DNA from: Bacteroidota bacterium
GTDB taxonomy: Bacteria > Bacteroidota > Bacteroidia > Chitinophagales > Chitinophagaceae
NCBI GenBank assembly: GCA_024640225.1
Contig: JAHEFK010000016.1
Span: 48,663 to 112,662, forward strand
Reading direction: 5' to 3'
Length of the DNA: 64,000 nucleotides
Made by a program: the position numbers and the translations under genes. Positions 17,042 to 25,059 of this stretch are shown here, one piece after another. Below the pieces are notes generated by a model. The model was not told the origin of the DNA. It did no database searches and worked only from the letters and a program-made list of their open reading frames with translations. Each line of letters begins with the position of its first letter. The stretch's first letter is position 1.

Positions 17042-18880
17042 CTAGTCGACTAACTCTAAACCATCATAACCCATTTGATAGGTCTCCTCCCAATTATACA
17101 AATCTTGGTTATGATTCCCATTGTTTGCATTGTGCCAACGCACATTAAAGGTATTTGCATCAAAAGAATACCACTGATAATGTTCTAAATTTTCATGAAA
17201 CACAATGCGTTTACCAATTGGAATATAGATACGCACGATGCAATTTTGATTTCTAAATTGCTGTTGATCAGGCACTGTCAAATAAGGATCGATTAATAAT
17301 ACGCTATCTCGCTGTAATACATTTAAATTTAAAGCCGCTACGTACTGCTTAGCCATTTCTTGAGAAGCGCCCTTACTGCAATAAAGTAGCTGTACTCTAA
17401 AACTACTATCCATACTTGGATAAGCATCTATTTTAATATTACTATTAAGTTGAGCCTGCTCAGATACACTTATTAAATTAAGTATTTTATAGTTATCTTG
17501 AAATTGATTATCACCAAGGGAATGTTCTTCATCATTATTTGCAAATACATGTATGGTTGATGATTTAAAAGGCACTACAGGAATATCCTTTTTTAATGTT
17601 GCTTTATACTCAAAGTTACTTACGTAATTTGCTCCTAATACTATAAACGCCACAAGTGCAACGATCCAAATAAATAAGAAGGATCTAGAAACCCATTTAA
17701 GTGACAGCTTATGATTCGTCATTAAATTTATTGCAGCAAGTAAAACACCTAACATTGGCAATAATAACAATAATGAAAGCGCATAATACAAGTACTTTTC
17801 GTTGGTATTAAAATCTAATATATAGGCTACAACGGAATGACTATTTAAACCACGAGTAATCAATGCAATGGTTAGTAAAACAAAGAAAAAGGCAAAGCAA
17901 AACACAACAAATGCAATTACTATTTTAACTAGTTTAAATATAGGATTAACAGCATCTTTTATTTCATTTATTGTCTCGGAGTGCTTACCACTTTTGAAAG
18001 AAGCTTTTATTTGTTCACTCATTTTATGTGCATTAGCGTCTAAATTTTTAAGGTCTTTATTTACCACTTCTTTTATTGCATCTAAATCTACTTTTTGCCC
18101 TTTCATTTCTAACTTATCTGCTGCTGTTTTAGCCTTAGGGATAATGATCAGCATAATGATATAAATCAACACAGAGGTGCCTCTTATACCCCCTTCATAC
18201 CAGAAAAAAAGGCTATGCCAATGAAAAAAAGATATGATGAAGGGTGCTAAAAATAAAATTCTAAAAATCCACGCATCGATATTAAAATAAAAGCCCAGTC
18301 CGGCACATACCCCGCCTATTCGCTTATTATCTGGACTTCTAAATAATCGCTTTTTAGTAAAAGATGGAATGGGCTCAGAGGGCAAAATGATCCACAGTAA
18401 TAAATACAATAAAAATCCAATACCCGTGAATAAAAACAATACAAAAAACAGTCGAACAATCGTCACATCAATTTGGTAACGATGCGCTATGCCAGCACAA
18501 ACTCCTCCCAGCATACTTTGATTAGATGCGCGTGTCCAATTTTTAATGGGCTGTTCCCCTTCTGTTGCTGCATCTTGGTTAACAGTTTTTTGTTCCTCTT
18601 CAAATGAAGCAGCTGCTTCTTCTGCCAGGTCATTAGGATTGCCGATGCTCGATGTGATCGTAGTAATAATTTCTTCTGTAATACACAAAGCACCTTTCTT
18701 AATTGCGTCGCTCATTAATTCTGCAATACGCAATTCTATATCATGCATGATTTCATCTGCACTTTCTTCTTTTTTGAAATAGATCTTAAGGCTTTCAATA
18801 TACTTTTTAAGTAACTCATAAGCTGCCTCTTCAATGGTAAAAACAGCATTTTGATAATTAATTTGTACTACTTTTTTCAT
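17042..18880 (-). CDS. PspC-domain membrane protein (two PspC domains)
   Basis: A 612-residue inner-membrane protein. The N-terminal ~90 residues are soluble and acidic (ESADEIMHDIELRIAELM). Two PspC domains follow at about residues 112-170 (SMLGGVCAGIAHRYQ then a helix) and 180-250 (KRIGGVCAGLGFYFN). Three or so further membrane helices then lead to a ~170-residue C-terminal domain with little similarity that I can name. PspC proteins take part in envelope-stress sensing. The gene starts 2 bases after the PadR regulator and must share its transcript, a pairing known in Bacteroidota, so it is likely under PadR control through the palindrome at 19239-19275. Confidence 0.87.
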   Translation of the reverse strand: MKKVVQINYQNAVFTIEEAAYELLKKYIESLKIYFKKEESADEIMHDIELRIAELMSDAIKKGALCITEEIITTITSSIGNPNDLAEEAAASFEEEQKTVNQDAATEGEQPIKNWTRASNQSMLGGVCAGIAHRYQIDVTIVRLFFVLFLFTGIGFLLYLLLWIILPSEPIPSFTKKRLFRSPDNKRIGGVCAGLGFYFNIDAWIFRILFLAPFIISFFHWHSLFFWYEGGIRGTSVLIYIIMLIIIPKAKTAADKLEMKGQKVDLDAIKEVVNKDLKNLDANAHKMSEQIKASFKSGKHSETINEIKDAVNPIFKLVKIVIAFVVFCFAFFFVLLTIALITRGLNSHSVVAYILDFNTNEKYLYYALSLLLLLPMLGVLLAAINLMTNHKLSLKWVSRSFLFIWIVALVAFIVLGANYVSNFEYKATLKKDIPVVPFKSSTIHVFANNDEEHSLGDNQFQDNYKILNLISVSEQAQLNSNIKIDAYPSMDSSFRVQLLYCSKGASQEMAKQYVAALNLNVLQRDSVLLIDPYLTVPDQQQFRNQNCIVRIYIPIGKRIVFHENLEHYQWYSFDANTFNVRWHNANNGNHNQDLYNWEETYQMGYDGLELVD

Positions 18881-18882
18881 AA

Positions 18883-19209
18883 TTAATTGTTTGTAATGAT
18901 TTGAACGGCATTATTTATTTCGATCCAGGTATTTTGAAGCTCGGTGTAAAATGCTTTCCCCTTATCGGTAAGCGAGAAATATTTTCTTGGCGGACCAGAG
19001 TTGCTTTCCACCCATCTATAACTAAGCAAATCTGCATTTTTAAGTCGCGTTAATAAAGGATATAAAGTACCTTCTAAAATGACCAAATTGGCCAATTTCA
19101 TTTTTTCTATGATTTCCGATGGATAGACTTCCCCCTTCATGATAATAGATAAAACACAATACTCTAAAACACCCTTCTTTAACTGACTTTGCGTATTCTC
19201 AATATTCAT
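18883..19209 (-). CDS. PadR-family transcriptional regulator
   Basis: A 108-residue winged-helix regulator. The PadR fold is shown by KKGVLEYCVLSII, PSEIIEKMK, EGTLYPLLTRLKNADLL and the wing ending GPPRKYFSLTDKGK. It lacks the long C-terminal dimerisation helices of larger PadR proteins, so it is of the short type. The ATG at 19209 was preferred; the frame runs 16 codons further upstream but through the promoter. It is co-transcribed with the PspC protein (2-base gap). A near-perfect Bacteroidota promoter lies just upstream, with its -33 element at the centre of a 37-base palindrome, strongly suggesting autorepression. Confidence 0.92.
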   Translation of the reverse strand: MNIENTQSQLKKGVLEYCVLSIIMKGEVYPSEIIEKMKLANLVILEGTLYPLLTRLKNADLLSYRWVESNSGPPRKYFSLTDKGKAFYTELQNTWIEINNAVQIITNN

Positions 19210-19227
19210 AATTGTGCTATTTAAAAA

Positions 19228-19257
19228 CAAAGCTAAATAAAATATAGTACTATGCAA
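19228..19257 (-). promoter_or_regulatory. Promoter of the padR-pspC operon
   Basis: On the minus strand, TTG (19257-19255), a 19-base spacer and TAGCTTTG (19235-19228) match the Bacteroidota -33/-7 consensus exactly. Transcription would start near 19222, about a dozen bases before the PadR ATG. Confidence 0.75.
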
Positions 19258-19275
19258 TACATAGTACTATATTTT
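19239..19275. promoter_or_regulatory. Long palindromic operator, probable PadR site
   Basis: Two perfect 16-base arms (left arm AAAATATAGTACTATG, right arm its complement) enclose a five-base centre CAATA. Each arm also contains the smaller palindrome TAGTACTA. The centre holds the -33 TTG of the padR promoter and the left arm covers most of the spacer, so a bound dimer would block RNA polymerase. Confidence 0.7.
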
Positions 19276-19278
19276 TTT

Positions 19279-19305
19279 AAAAAAATAGCCACCCTAAGGT
19301 GGCTA
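19279..19305 (-). terminator. Terminator after the E2 gene
   Basis: TAGCCACC and GGTGGCTA form a perfect eight-base stem with loop CTAA; on the minus strand a run of seven T follows. It ends transcription from the acyltransferase at 19327-20652. Confidence 0.85.
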
Positions 19306-19326
19306 AACTATATAAATAATTGATTT

Positions 19327-20652
19327 TTAAATGCTTCTGTTTATATCGAAGGCTTCCAATTCGTTTGCAACCGCTGTTAAAAAGCTTGCCCCAAGAGAAC
19401 CATCCACTACGCGATGATCATAACTAAGCGACAAATACATCATATGACGAATAGCTATTACATCTCCTGAAGGTGTTTCTAAAACCATTGGTCTTTTCTT
19501 GATACTACCAACCGCTAAAATAGCTACTTGTGGTTGATTAATAATTGGCGTACCCATTAGACTTCCAAAAGTGCCTACATTCGTCATGGTAAAAGTACCG
19601 CCTTGGGTATCATCTGCCTTTAATTTATTATTGCGGGCAGCATTTGCTAATCCATTTACATCTTTACTTAATCCAATTAAATTCTTGGTATCTGCATTTC
19701 TAATAACCGGTACAATTAAGTTCCCAGAAGGTAATGCAGTTGCCATACCAATATTAATATCCTTTTTAACGATGATATTATTTCCATCAACGCTTACGTT
19801 AATCATTGGGAATTTACGGATACAATTTGCAATAGCTTCAATGAAAATTGGAGTAAAGGTGATCTTCTCACCATATTGTTTTTCAAATTTAGCTTTATTA
19901 GCATCTCTCCACTTAACAATATTAGTAACATCTGCTTCTGTGAAGCTGGTTACATGTGGAGAAGTAGCTTTACTTCTCACCATATGATCAGCAATAAGCT
20001 TACGCATACGATCCATTTCAATAATCTCTACATTTCCTGAAGGCGTATTTGTTGCTGCAACATTTGCAGAAGCTGCTGGAGCCGCTGCTACTGCAGGTGC
20101 TGGCGTTGGTGCTGGCGTTGCTACCGGTGCAGCAGCACGATTAGCAACATATTGTAAAATATCTTTCTTAGTTACTCTACCTTCATTGCCTGTTCCTGGA
20201 ATTTGCTCTAATTCTGCCATACTAATATGCTCAGTAGCCGCAATATTTAAAACCAATGGCGAATAAAAACGAGCTCCTTCCGCATTCGATGAAGAAGAAA
20301 GGGCTGCCGTAGGTTGAGCAGGTGCAACAGGTGCTGCAACCACTGGTGCAGGTTGTGGAGCAGGTGTAGGAGCAGCCGCAGCAACAGGTGCCGCAACGCT
20401 TGCGCCAGCCGCATCGGTGTTGATTTGTGCAATCACCGTACCTACTGGAACCACATCATTTACATTAAAAAGAATAGCAGTAATAGTGCCCGCAGCGGTA
20501 GAAGGAACTTCACTATCTACTTTGTCGGTAGCAATTTCAAGCATTGTTTCATCCATCTTAATAGCATCGCCTACTTGCTTATGCCATTTTAGAATGGTTG
20601 CCTCCATAATACTTTCACCCATTTTGGGCATTACTAAATCTACTATTGCCAT
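19327..20652 (-). CDS. Dihydrolipoamide acyltransferase (E2) of a 2-oxoacid dehydrogenase complex
   Basis: A 441-residue E2 core protein. It has a lipoyl domain with the modified lysine at residue 44 (in ATDKVDSE), an Ala/Pro-rich flexible linker, a peripheral subunit-binding domain (about 130-165, with EGRVTKKDIL), a second Ala/Pro linker, and a catalytic acyltransferase domain ending with the active-site SYDHRVVDG around residues 410-418. It transfers acyl groups from lipoamide to CoA. Sequence alone does not settle whether the substrate is pyruvate, 2-oxoglutarate or branched-chain oxoacids; the single lipoyl domain and MDRMRKLIADHM fit the branched-chain-like group common in Bacteroidota. 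No E1 or E3 gene is adjacent, and a terminator follows. Confidence 0.92.
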   Translation of the reverse strand: MAIVDLVMPKMGESIMEATILKWHKQVGDAIKMDETMLEIATDKVDSEVPSTAAGTITAILFNVNDVVPVGTVIAQINTDAAGASVAAPVAAAAPTPAPQPAPVVAAPVAPAQPTAALSSSSNAEGARFYSPLVLNIAATEHISMAELEQIPGTGNEGRVTKKDILQYVANRAAAPVATPAPTPAPAVAAAPAASANVAATNTPSGNVEIIEMDRMRKLIADHMVRSKATSPHVTSFTEADVTNIVKWRDANKAKFEKQYGEKITFTPIFIEAIANCIRKFPMINVSVDGNNIIVKKDINIGMATALPSGNLIVPVIRNADTKNLIGLSKDVNGLANAARNNKLKADDTQGGTFTMTNVGTFGSLMGTPIINQPQVAILAVGSIKKRPMVLETPSGDVIAIRHMMYLSLSYDHRVVDGSLGASFLTAVANELEAFDINRSI

Positions 20653-20720
20653 AAAAATATAATTCTATTGGGTGTAAAAATAATCAAAAAGAAATAATAA
20701 GTAATATTTTGTTTGTTTTG

Positions 20721-23462
20721 TTAATACACAGCATCTCTAAAGTCTCTTCTTCTCAGCAATTTCAAGTCTTGTAAAATAGCAGATTTTACATTTAACGTAA
20801 AGCTGTAGCTTTTTCTTGGTCCAAAAGGAATAGCATTAATACGCATTTCCCAGCAGTGTAAATCTCTATAAATGTCAATAGAAGTAAACGTTAATTGTTT
20901 ATATACAAAATCGTAGCCCGAACTAAATGCTATTTTGAAATTTTTAGTCAAATTAAAATCACCACTCATCATCAAGGTCTGTGAAAAAACCAGGGTGTCT
21001 TTATTGATCGTTTTTGTAGGTGATTTAGATAAATTGATACTATACGCCATGGTTAGATTCCAGGGGATATTAAAATCAATATAATTGGAATATCCATTAT
21101 TACTCAACAAGCGATTGTTTTCCTTGTCTTTAACTTTTGTGTCTTTTTGGGAGGAATGAAAGCTCGCATTTAAGGACATATTTGCACTGGCTAATTTCGC
21201 TAATTGGCCGTTTTCATTCCATAACAATTGTGGTTTTCTTCTTCCATTTACATAGTCATAAGCATAAGGATCATAAACGGCACCTGCTGCAATTCCAATA
21301 TGCTGAAACAAATTTGTTCTAAATCCAGCCGTGATTACACTCCAATTAAAAGAATCGGCAGCTACATTGTATGCAGAACTGAAAGACAATCCGTCTATTA
21401 TAGATACATTTTTAGTTCCGGAGGCAGAATCTTTCCCATTTCTTACTTTCAATTGCAGATTATTTTGAATATTGAAATTGATCGAACTATTGATTTTTCC
21501 ATATTGATTTAATCCCGGCACACCTATTAATGATTTTTCATATGGCGACATATAATACCTTCTTTGAGAAGTATCCATTCTACTCAAATAATAATAGTTA
21601 AAGGGTGCAGTGGCGTAGTCGGGAATGAATCCAGCTCCTATACTGGGTGTGATTACATGTCGGATACCAGCAATTTTTCCTTTCTTAAAAAAATGAACAC
21701 CATATATGCGAGAAGAAATAGTGGCTGAGGCACTAATATCTCTTGCAGCAAAAAAACCATATTGATGTAGAGTATCTATTTTGGTAGTTGCATCATTGTA
21801 CGCTTTAGTATTCCTTTCAGTGAGCCAATATTCAGTATAATTAATATTGGTAGAGAAATTGAAAAAGCGTAAAATATTGGTAGAAAATCCAATAGGAAGC
21901 ACATGTTTCATGCCGTTTCTAAAATCGGATAAGGATACTGCATTGATATTAAAGCTGGTATCATAAAACGTTAATTGATTCAACATCGTCATGTTGTAAC
22001 TCATATTAATCTTATCGTACCAGTGCGTAGTAGCCGATTTTTTATTTTGAAAGGGATTGAAAGAACCTAAATAAAAATTCATTTCTGGCAAGGTTACATT
22101 CACTTGTCGAGTTCTTGTATTTTGGCTATGCCGAGCACTTATGGTAAGTGAGTAAGGCTTATTAATCCAATTCTTAGAGAAGGAAATATTTGATTGGTAT
22201 TGATTGTTTAAGATCTGATTCGCACTATAGCTATTATTGGCATAATAAGACGAAGTGCCGGCTACTACATTCGCACTAAAATTCATACCAGGCGTTGCCT
22301 TTGCATCTACCTGATGCCTCCAATTGATCATAAAATCCTTGGTAAGGGAACTCGAGCTTTCATAAGCTTCACCAATTTTATTGTAAGCATAGGACAAAGA
22401 AATACCGCCATTATAATGATATCGTTTATTATAGTTAGTTATTGCACTTGCACCCCAACTTCCTTTTGAATAAATATTAGTCAACACTAACAAATCTATA
22501 TGCCTATTGATATTAAAATAATATCCACCATTGGTTATACCGAGTCCTCGTTGTGCTTCCATAGTGTATCCAGGTATTTTAAAACCCGATGATTGCTGTT
22601 TAGCAATTGGAAAAACACCAAAAGGAAGAAATAAAGGCGTTGGAATATCAGCGATCATTAAATTAGCAGCGCCAGTGGCAATTATTTTATCCGGAATCAC
22701 TTTAATTTTCTTAGCTCTAATTCCAAAATGCGGATGTTCTAAAGAGCACGTTGTATATACATTTTGCCATCCGTAGATAGATTGATCGGCATTTCTTTTT
22801 ACTTGATCACTAATTACAAATCCCTCTCCATACTGAGAATGCGCATTACGCACAATGGCCTTTTTGAGCTTAAAATTGTAAAGTAAAGAATCGTACGTAA
22901 AGGACTCAGCACCTTGTTTAAACAAAGGCTTTTTATTACTGATCGCGTGATTAGAATCTAAAGCAGGTAATGCTTTTATTTGCTGATTCGATTGATTATA
23001 ATCTAATTTCCCCGATTGTAAAACAATATCCTCATATTGTAATTCGGCAGCCCCAAATAATAAAAAACGATTGTTCGCCACATCCATTATTGCCGAATCT
23101 TTAGCTTGCGTAACGACTTTTGCTGGCAAGGCATCTTTTGATATTTTTATACCTAATTGATAGGCTAATTGATCTGTTTTACTCATTTTCTTCAAAACAG
23201 AATCTGGCAAGGTAAGTTTTTGTAACGGAGTAACTACAACAGTGGAATCTTTTATTTTATTGGAACTAATGGGAAGCGCTACAGTATCCCTTTTAGTATT
23301 TTTTTTAGAATCGTAGGATGCCTTTTTGGTATTTTGCTTTACGACTACTTTCTTTTGCTGCGCACTAGATATTTTTACTAAAAAAATGCAAAAAATTATC
23401 AATAACCCAAAAAAGGAATTGATTTTGCAAAATTTTAAAGTATTTTTAGGTTTTGTGTGCAT
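20721..23462 (-). CDS. LptD-like LPS assembly outer-membrane protein
   Basis: A very large (913-residue) exported beta-barrel protein. An N-terminal helix (NSFFGLLIIFCIFLVKISSA) is followed by a Lys/Ser/Thr-rich stretch, then an OstA/LptA-like domain (FLLFGAAELQYEDIVLQSG onward), then a long barrel with alternating strands and many Tyr/Asn turns. This is the layout of the divergent Bacteroidota LptD family, which inserts lipopolysaccharide into the outer leaflet. The ATG at 23462 was chosen over the longer frame because upstream sequence contains a TATTTTTG box. It is divergent from an N-acetylmuramoyl-L-alanine amidase, giving an envelope-biogenesis pair. LptD is usually essential and works with LptE, not seen here. 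Confidence 0.85.
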   Translation of the reverse strand: MHTKPKNTLKFCKINSFFGLLIIFCIFLVKISSAQQKKVVVKQNTKKASYDSKKNTKRDTVALPISSNKIKDSTVVVTPLQKLTLPDSVLKKMSKTDQLAYQLGIKISKDALPAKVVTQAKDSAIMDVANNRFLLFGAAELQYEDIVLQSGKLDYNQSNQQIKALPALDSNHAISNKKPLFKQGAESFTYDSLLYNFKLKKAIVRNAHSQYGEGFVISDQVKRNADQSIYGWQNVYTTCSLEHPHFGIRAKKIKVIPDKIIATGAANLMIADIPTPLFLPFGVFPIAKQQSSGFKIPGYTMEAQRGLGITNGGYYFNINRHIDLLVLTNIYSKGSWGASAITNYNKRYHYNGGISLSYAYNKIGEAYESSSSLTKDFMINWRHQVDAKATPGMNFSANVVAGTSSYYANNSYSANQILNNQYQSNISFSKNWINKPYSLTISARHSQNTRTRQVNVTLPEMNFYLGSFNPFQNKKSATTHWYDKINMSYNMTMLNQLTFYDTSFNINAVSLSDFRNGMKHVLPIGFSTNILRFFNFSTNINYTEYWLTERNTKAYNDATTKIDTLHQYGFFAARDISASATISSRIYGVHFFKKGKIAGIRHVITPSIGAGFIPDYATAPFNYYYLSRMDTSQRRYYMSPYEKSLIGVPGLNQYGKINSSINFNIQNNLQLKVRNGKDSASGTKNVSIIDGLSFSSAYNVAADSFNWSVITAGFRTNLFQHIGIAAGAVYDPYAYDYVNGRRKPQLLWNENGQLAKLASANMSLNASFHSSQKDTKVKDKENNRLLSNNGYSNYIDFNIPWNLTMAYSINLSKSPTKTINKDTLVFSQTLMMSGDFNLTKNFKIAFSSGYDFVYKQLTFTSIDIYRDLHCWEMRINAIPFGPRKSYSFTLNVKSAILQDLKLLRRRDFRDAVY

Positions 23463-23474
23463 GGTTATTAGCGA

Positions 23475-23482
23475 CAAAAATA
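23475..23482 (-). promoter_or_regulatory. Candidate -7 box of the lptD-like gene
   Basis: The minus strand reads TATTTTTG, a full TAnnTTTG match, 12 bases before the chosen ATG at 23462. The nearest TTG upstream is 25 bases away, longer than ideal. Confidence 0.35.
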
Positions 23483-23532
23483 AATATTCCAAGCTGATAT
23501 TTAAGAACAAACCTATTTTATTAACAAAGTAT

Positions 23533-24375
23533 ATGAAATTCTATATAAAACTCTTTTTATATTTAATTGGGTTTAGCCCAATGGTAGTTTTTGCTTCCGG
23601 CAAAGGACTCCATAAAATTGTTATAGATGCAGGCCATGGTGGATCTGATGCTGGCGCTGCAGGTAAATTCTCTCATGAAAAAGACCTAACCTTAGAGATT
23701 TCTCTTCGATTAGGAGCACTAATTGAGAAAAACATGAAAAATGTGGAGGTTATTTATACACGCACAACGGATATTTACCCAAGTTTAAAAGAACGCCATA
23801 GAATTGCAAATCAAGCTAATGCTGACTTGTTTGTATCCATCCACATTAATTCATCAAAAGGCAGCACGGAGCGCATATTTGAAGGGTATAAAACGATTAA
23901 AAAGAAGAAAAAGAGAGTACAAGTTCCAATTTACCGCGTGATACACCATCATGAAACTACAGCATCGGGTACCGAAGTGCAGATTCTTGGTTTGCACAGA
24001 GCCGGACAAAAGGCAAGTGCAATGACCAGCAATACGGATAATGTAGAGGAAGAAGTGGGCATGCTCGACGTGAACGACCCTCAAACGGCTATAATTATTG
24101 CTCAATACCTTCAAGCGTTCCAAGGCAACAGTGTTTTATTAGGCACCTATATTCAACAAGAATTTACAAGCCAAGGTAGAACTGACAGAGGTGTTAAACA
24201 AATGGGTTTAGAAGTATTAGCAGGCAGTGCAATGCCTGGCGTATTGGTAGAATGTGGATTTATAAACAATCCGAGTGAAGAAGAATACATGAACTCTGAA
24301 GTTGGTCTTAACGAAATTTCAAGAGCAATATTCAATGGCATCCGTGCTTACAAAGCTGAAATAGAAAAAAATTAA
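23533..24375 (+). CDS. N-acetylmuramoyl-L-alanine amidase (AmiC type)
   Basis: A 280-residue exported zinc amidase that cuts the lactyl-peptide bond of peptidoglycan, typically in daughter-cell separation. The ATG at 23533 gives a signal peptide (MKFYIKLFLYLIGFSPMVVF then AS). Zinc and catalytic residues are in DAGHGGSDAGA, EKDLTLE, VSIHINS and the late VECGFINN. An insertion rich in Lys/Arg around residues 120-140 (KTIKKKKKRVQ) and a HHHETTASG segment lie between HINS and the last motif, as in Bacteroidota AmiC proteins. The frame is open further upstream but that part is antisense to the LptD gene and not coding. Confidence 0.94.
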   Translation: MKFYIKLFLYLIGFSPMVVFASGKGLHKIVIDAGHGGSDAGAAGKFSHEKDLTLEISLRLGALIEKNMKNVEVIYTRTTDIYPSLKERHRIANQANADLFVSIHINSSKGSTERIFEGYKTIKKKKKRVQVPIYRVIHHHETTASGTEVQILGLHRAGQKASAMTSNTDNVEEEVGMLDVNDPQTAIIIAQYLQAFQGNSVLLGTYIQQEFTSQGRTDRGVKQMGLEVLAGSAMPGVLVECGFINNPSEEEYMNSEVGLNEISRAIFNGIRAYKAEIEKN

Positions 24376-24383
24376 GCCCAATT

Positions 24384-24415
24384 TTTGAATTATTATCAAG
24401 ATTAACCTATCTTTA
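24384..24415 (+). promoter_or_regulatory. Promoter of the EGF-like lipoprotein gene
   Basis: TTTG (24384-24387), a 20-base spacer and TATCTTTA (24408-24415, one mismatch to TAnnTTTG) form a Bacteroidota-type promoter ending 26 bases before the ATG at 24442. The gene is therefore likely to be transcribed separately from the amidase. Confidence 0.5.
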
Positions 24416-24441
24416 AAACTTATAACTATCATTTTTTTAGG

Positions 24442-24987
24442 ATGAAAACTACTTTTAAATCATTTTTATTAACCACATTAGGCGTTGCAGGTTTTTTTAC
24501 TGCAATGTTGTACCAATCTTGCACCCAAGAAAAATGCCAATCTATTGTATGTGCTTATGGTGGGGTTTGTAGAGATGGCGCTTGTTTATGCCCAACGGGT
24601 TATGAAGGTTATCAATGCGAAACCATGACGCGTGACCGATTTAAAGGTGTTTGGATGGTTACAGAAGATGGATCAATCTCTAATAATGTTGCCTATGCTG
24701 TTTCTGTAGAAAATGGCGTTGCAAAAAATGAAGTAATTATTAAATCATTCAGAAATTCACTTACACAGTCTGTTGTTGCTACCGTTAAAGGAGACACTAT
24801 GTATATTGCTCAACAAGTGGTAAATGGCAATACGATTGAAGGCAAAGGGTTTATAACCAAGGATTTATTCTATGGTAAAAACGGCCTAATGCATGTAAAC
24901 TATTACATTATTGATGCTAATGGCAATGTTGATAATTTTGCTTGGCCTACTTATGTAGGAGGTAAAACATCTATTTGGAATAAATAA
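24442..24987 (+). CDS. Lipoprotein with an EGF-like domain
   Basis: A 181-residue predicted lipoprotein of unknown role. The N-terminal hydrophobic segment ends near YQSC, which could serve as a lipobox. It is followed at once by six cysteines in EGF-like spacing, ending with CLCPTGYEGYQC, the classical CxCx(2)GYxGxxC motif. The remaining ~120 residues look like a small beta-rich domain (WMVTEDGS, VIIKSFRNS, MYIAQQVVNG). EGF-like modules in bacteria usually mediate binding at the surface; disulfides would form in the periplasm. It lies between the amidase and a strong bidirectional terminator. Confidence 0.75.
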   Translation: MKTTFKSFLLTTLGVAGFFTAMLYQSCTQEKCQSIVCAYGGVCRDGACLCPTGYEGYQCETMTRDRFKGVWMVTEDGSISNNVAYAVSVENGVAKNEVIIKSFRNSLTQSVVATVKGDTMYIAQQVVNGNTIEGKGFITKDLFYGKNGLMHVNYYIIDANGNVDNFAWPTYVGGKTSIWNK

Positions 24988-25002
24988 TATTACTACGCAC
25001 AT

Positions 25003-25040
25003 AAAAAAAAGCGCATTATTTTCACAATGCGCTTTTTTTT
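25003..25040. terminator. Bidirectional hairpin terminator
   Basis: GCGCATT pairs with AATGCGC, flanked by eight A on the left and eight T on the right. It serves the convergent genes ending at 24987 and 25060. Confidence 0.92.
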
Positions 25041-25059
25041 ATGTTATTAATTCAATTCG

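Noticed and set aside
20030..20420. Repetitive stretches within the E2 gene
   Set aside because: They encode the Ala/Pro linkers between domains, not a tandem repeat or CRISPR array.
23326..23532. Longer N-terminus for the amidase
   Set aside because: It is antisense to the LptD-like gene; the signal peptide starts cleanly at the ATG at 23533.
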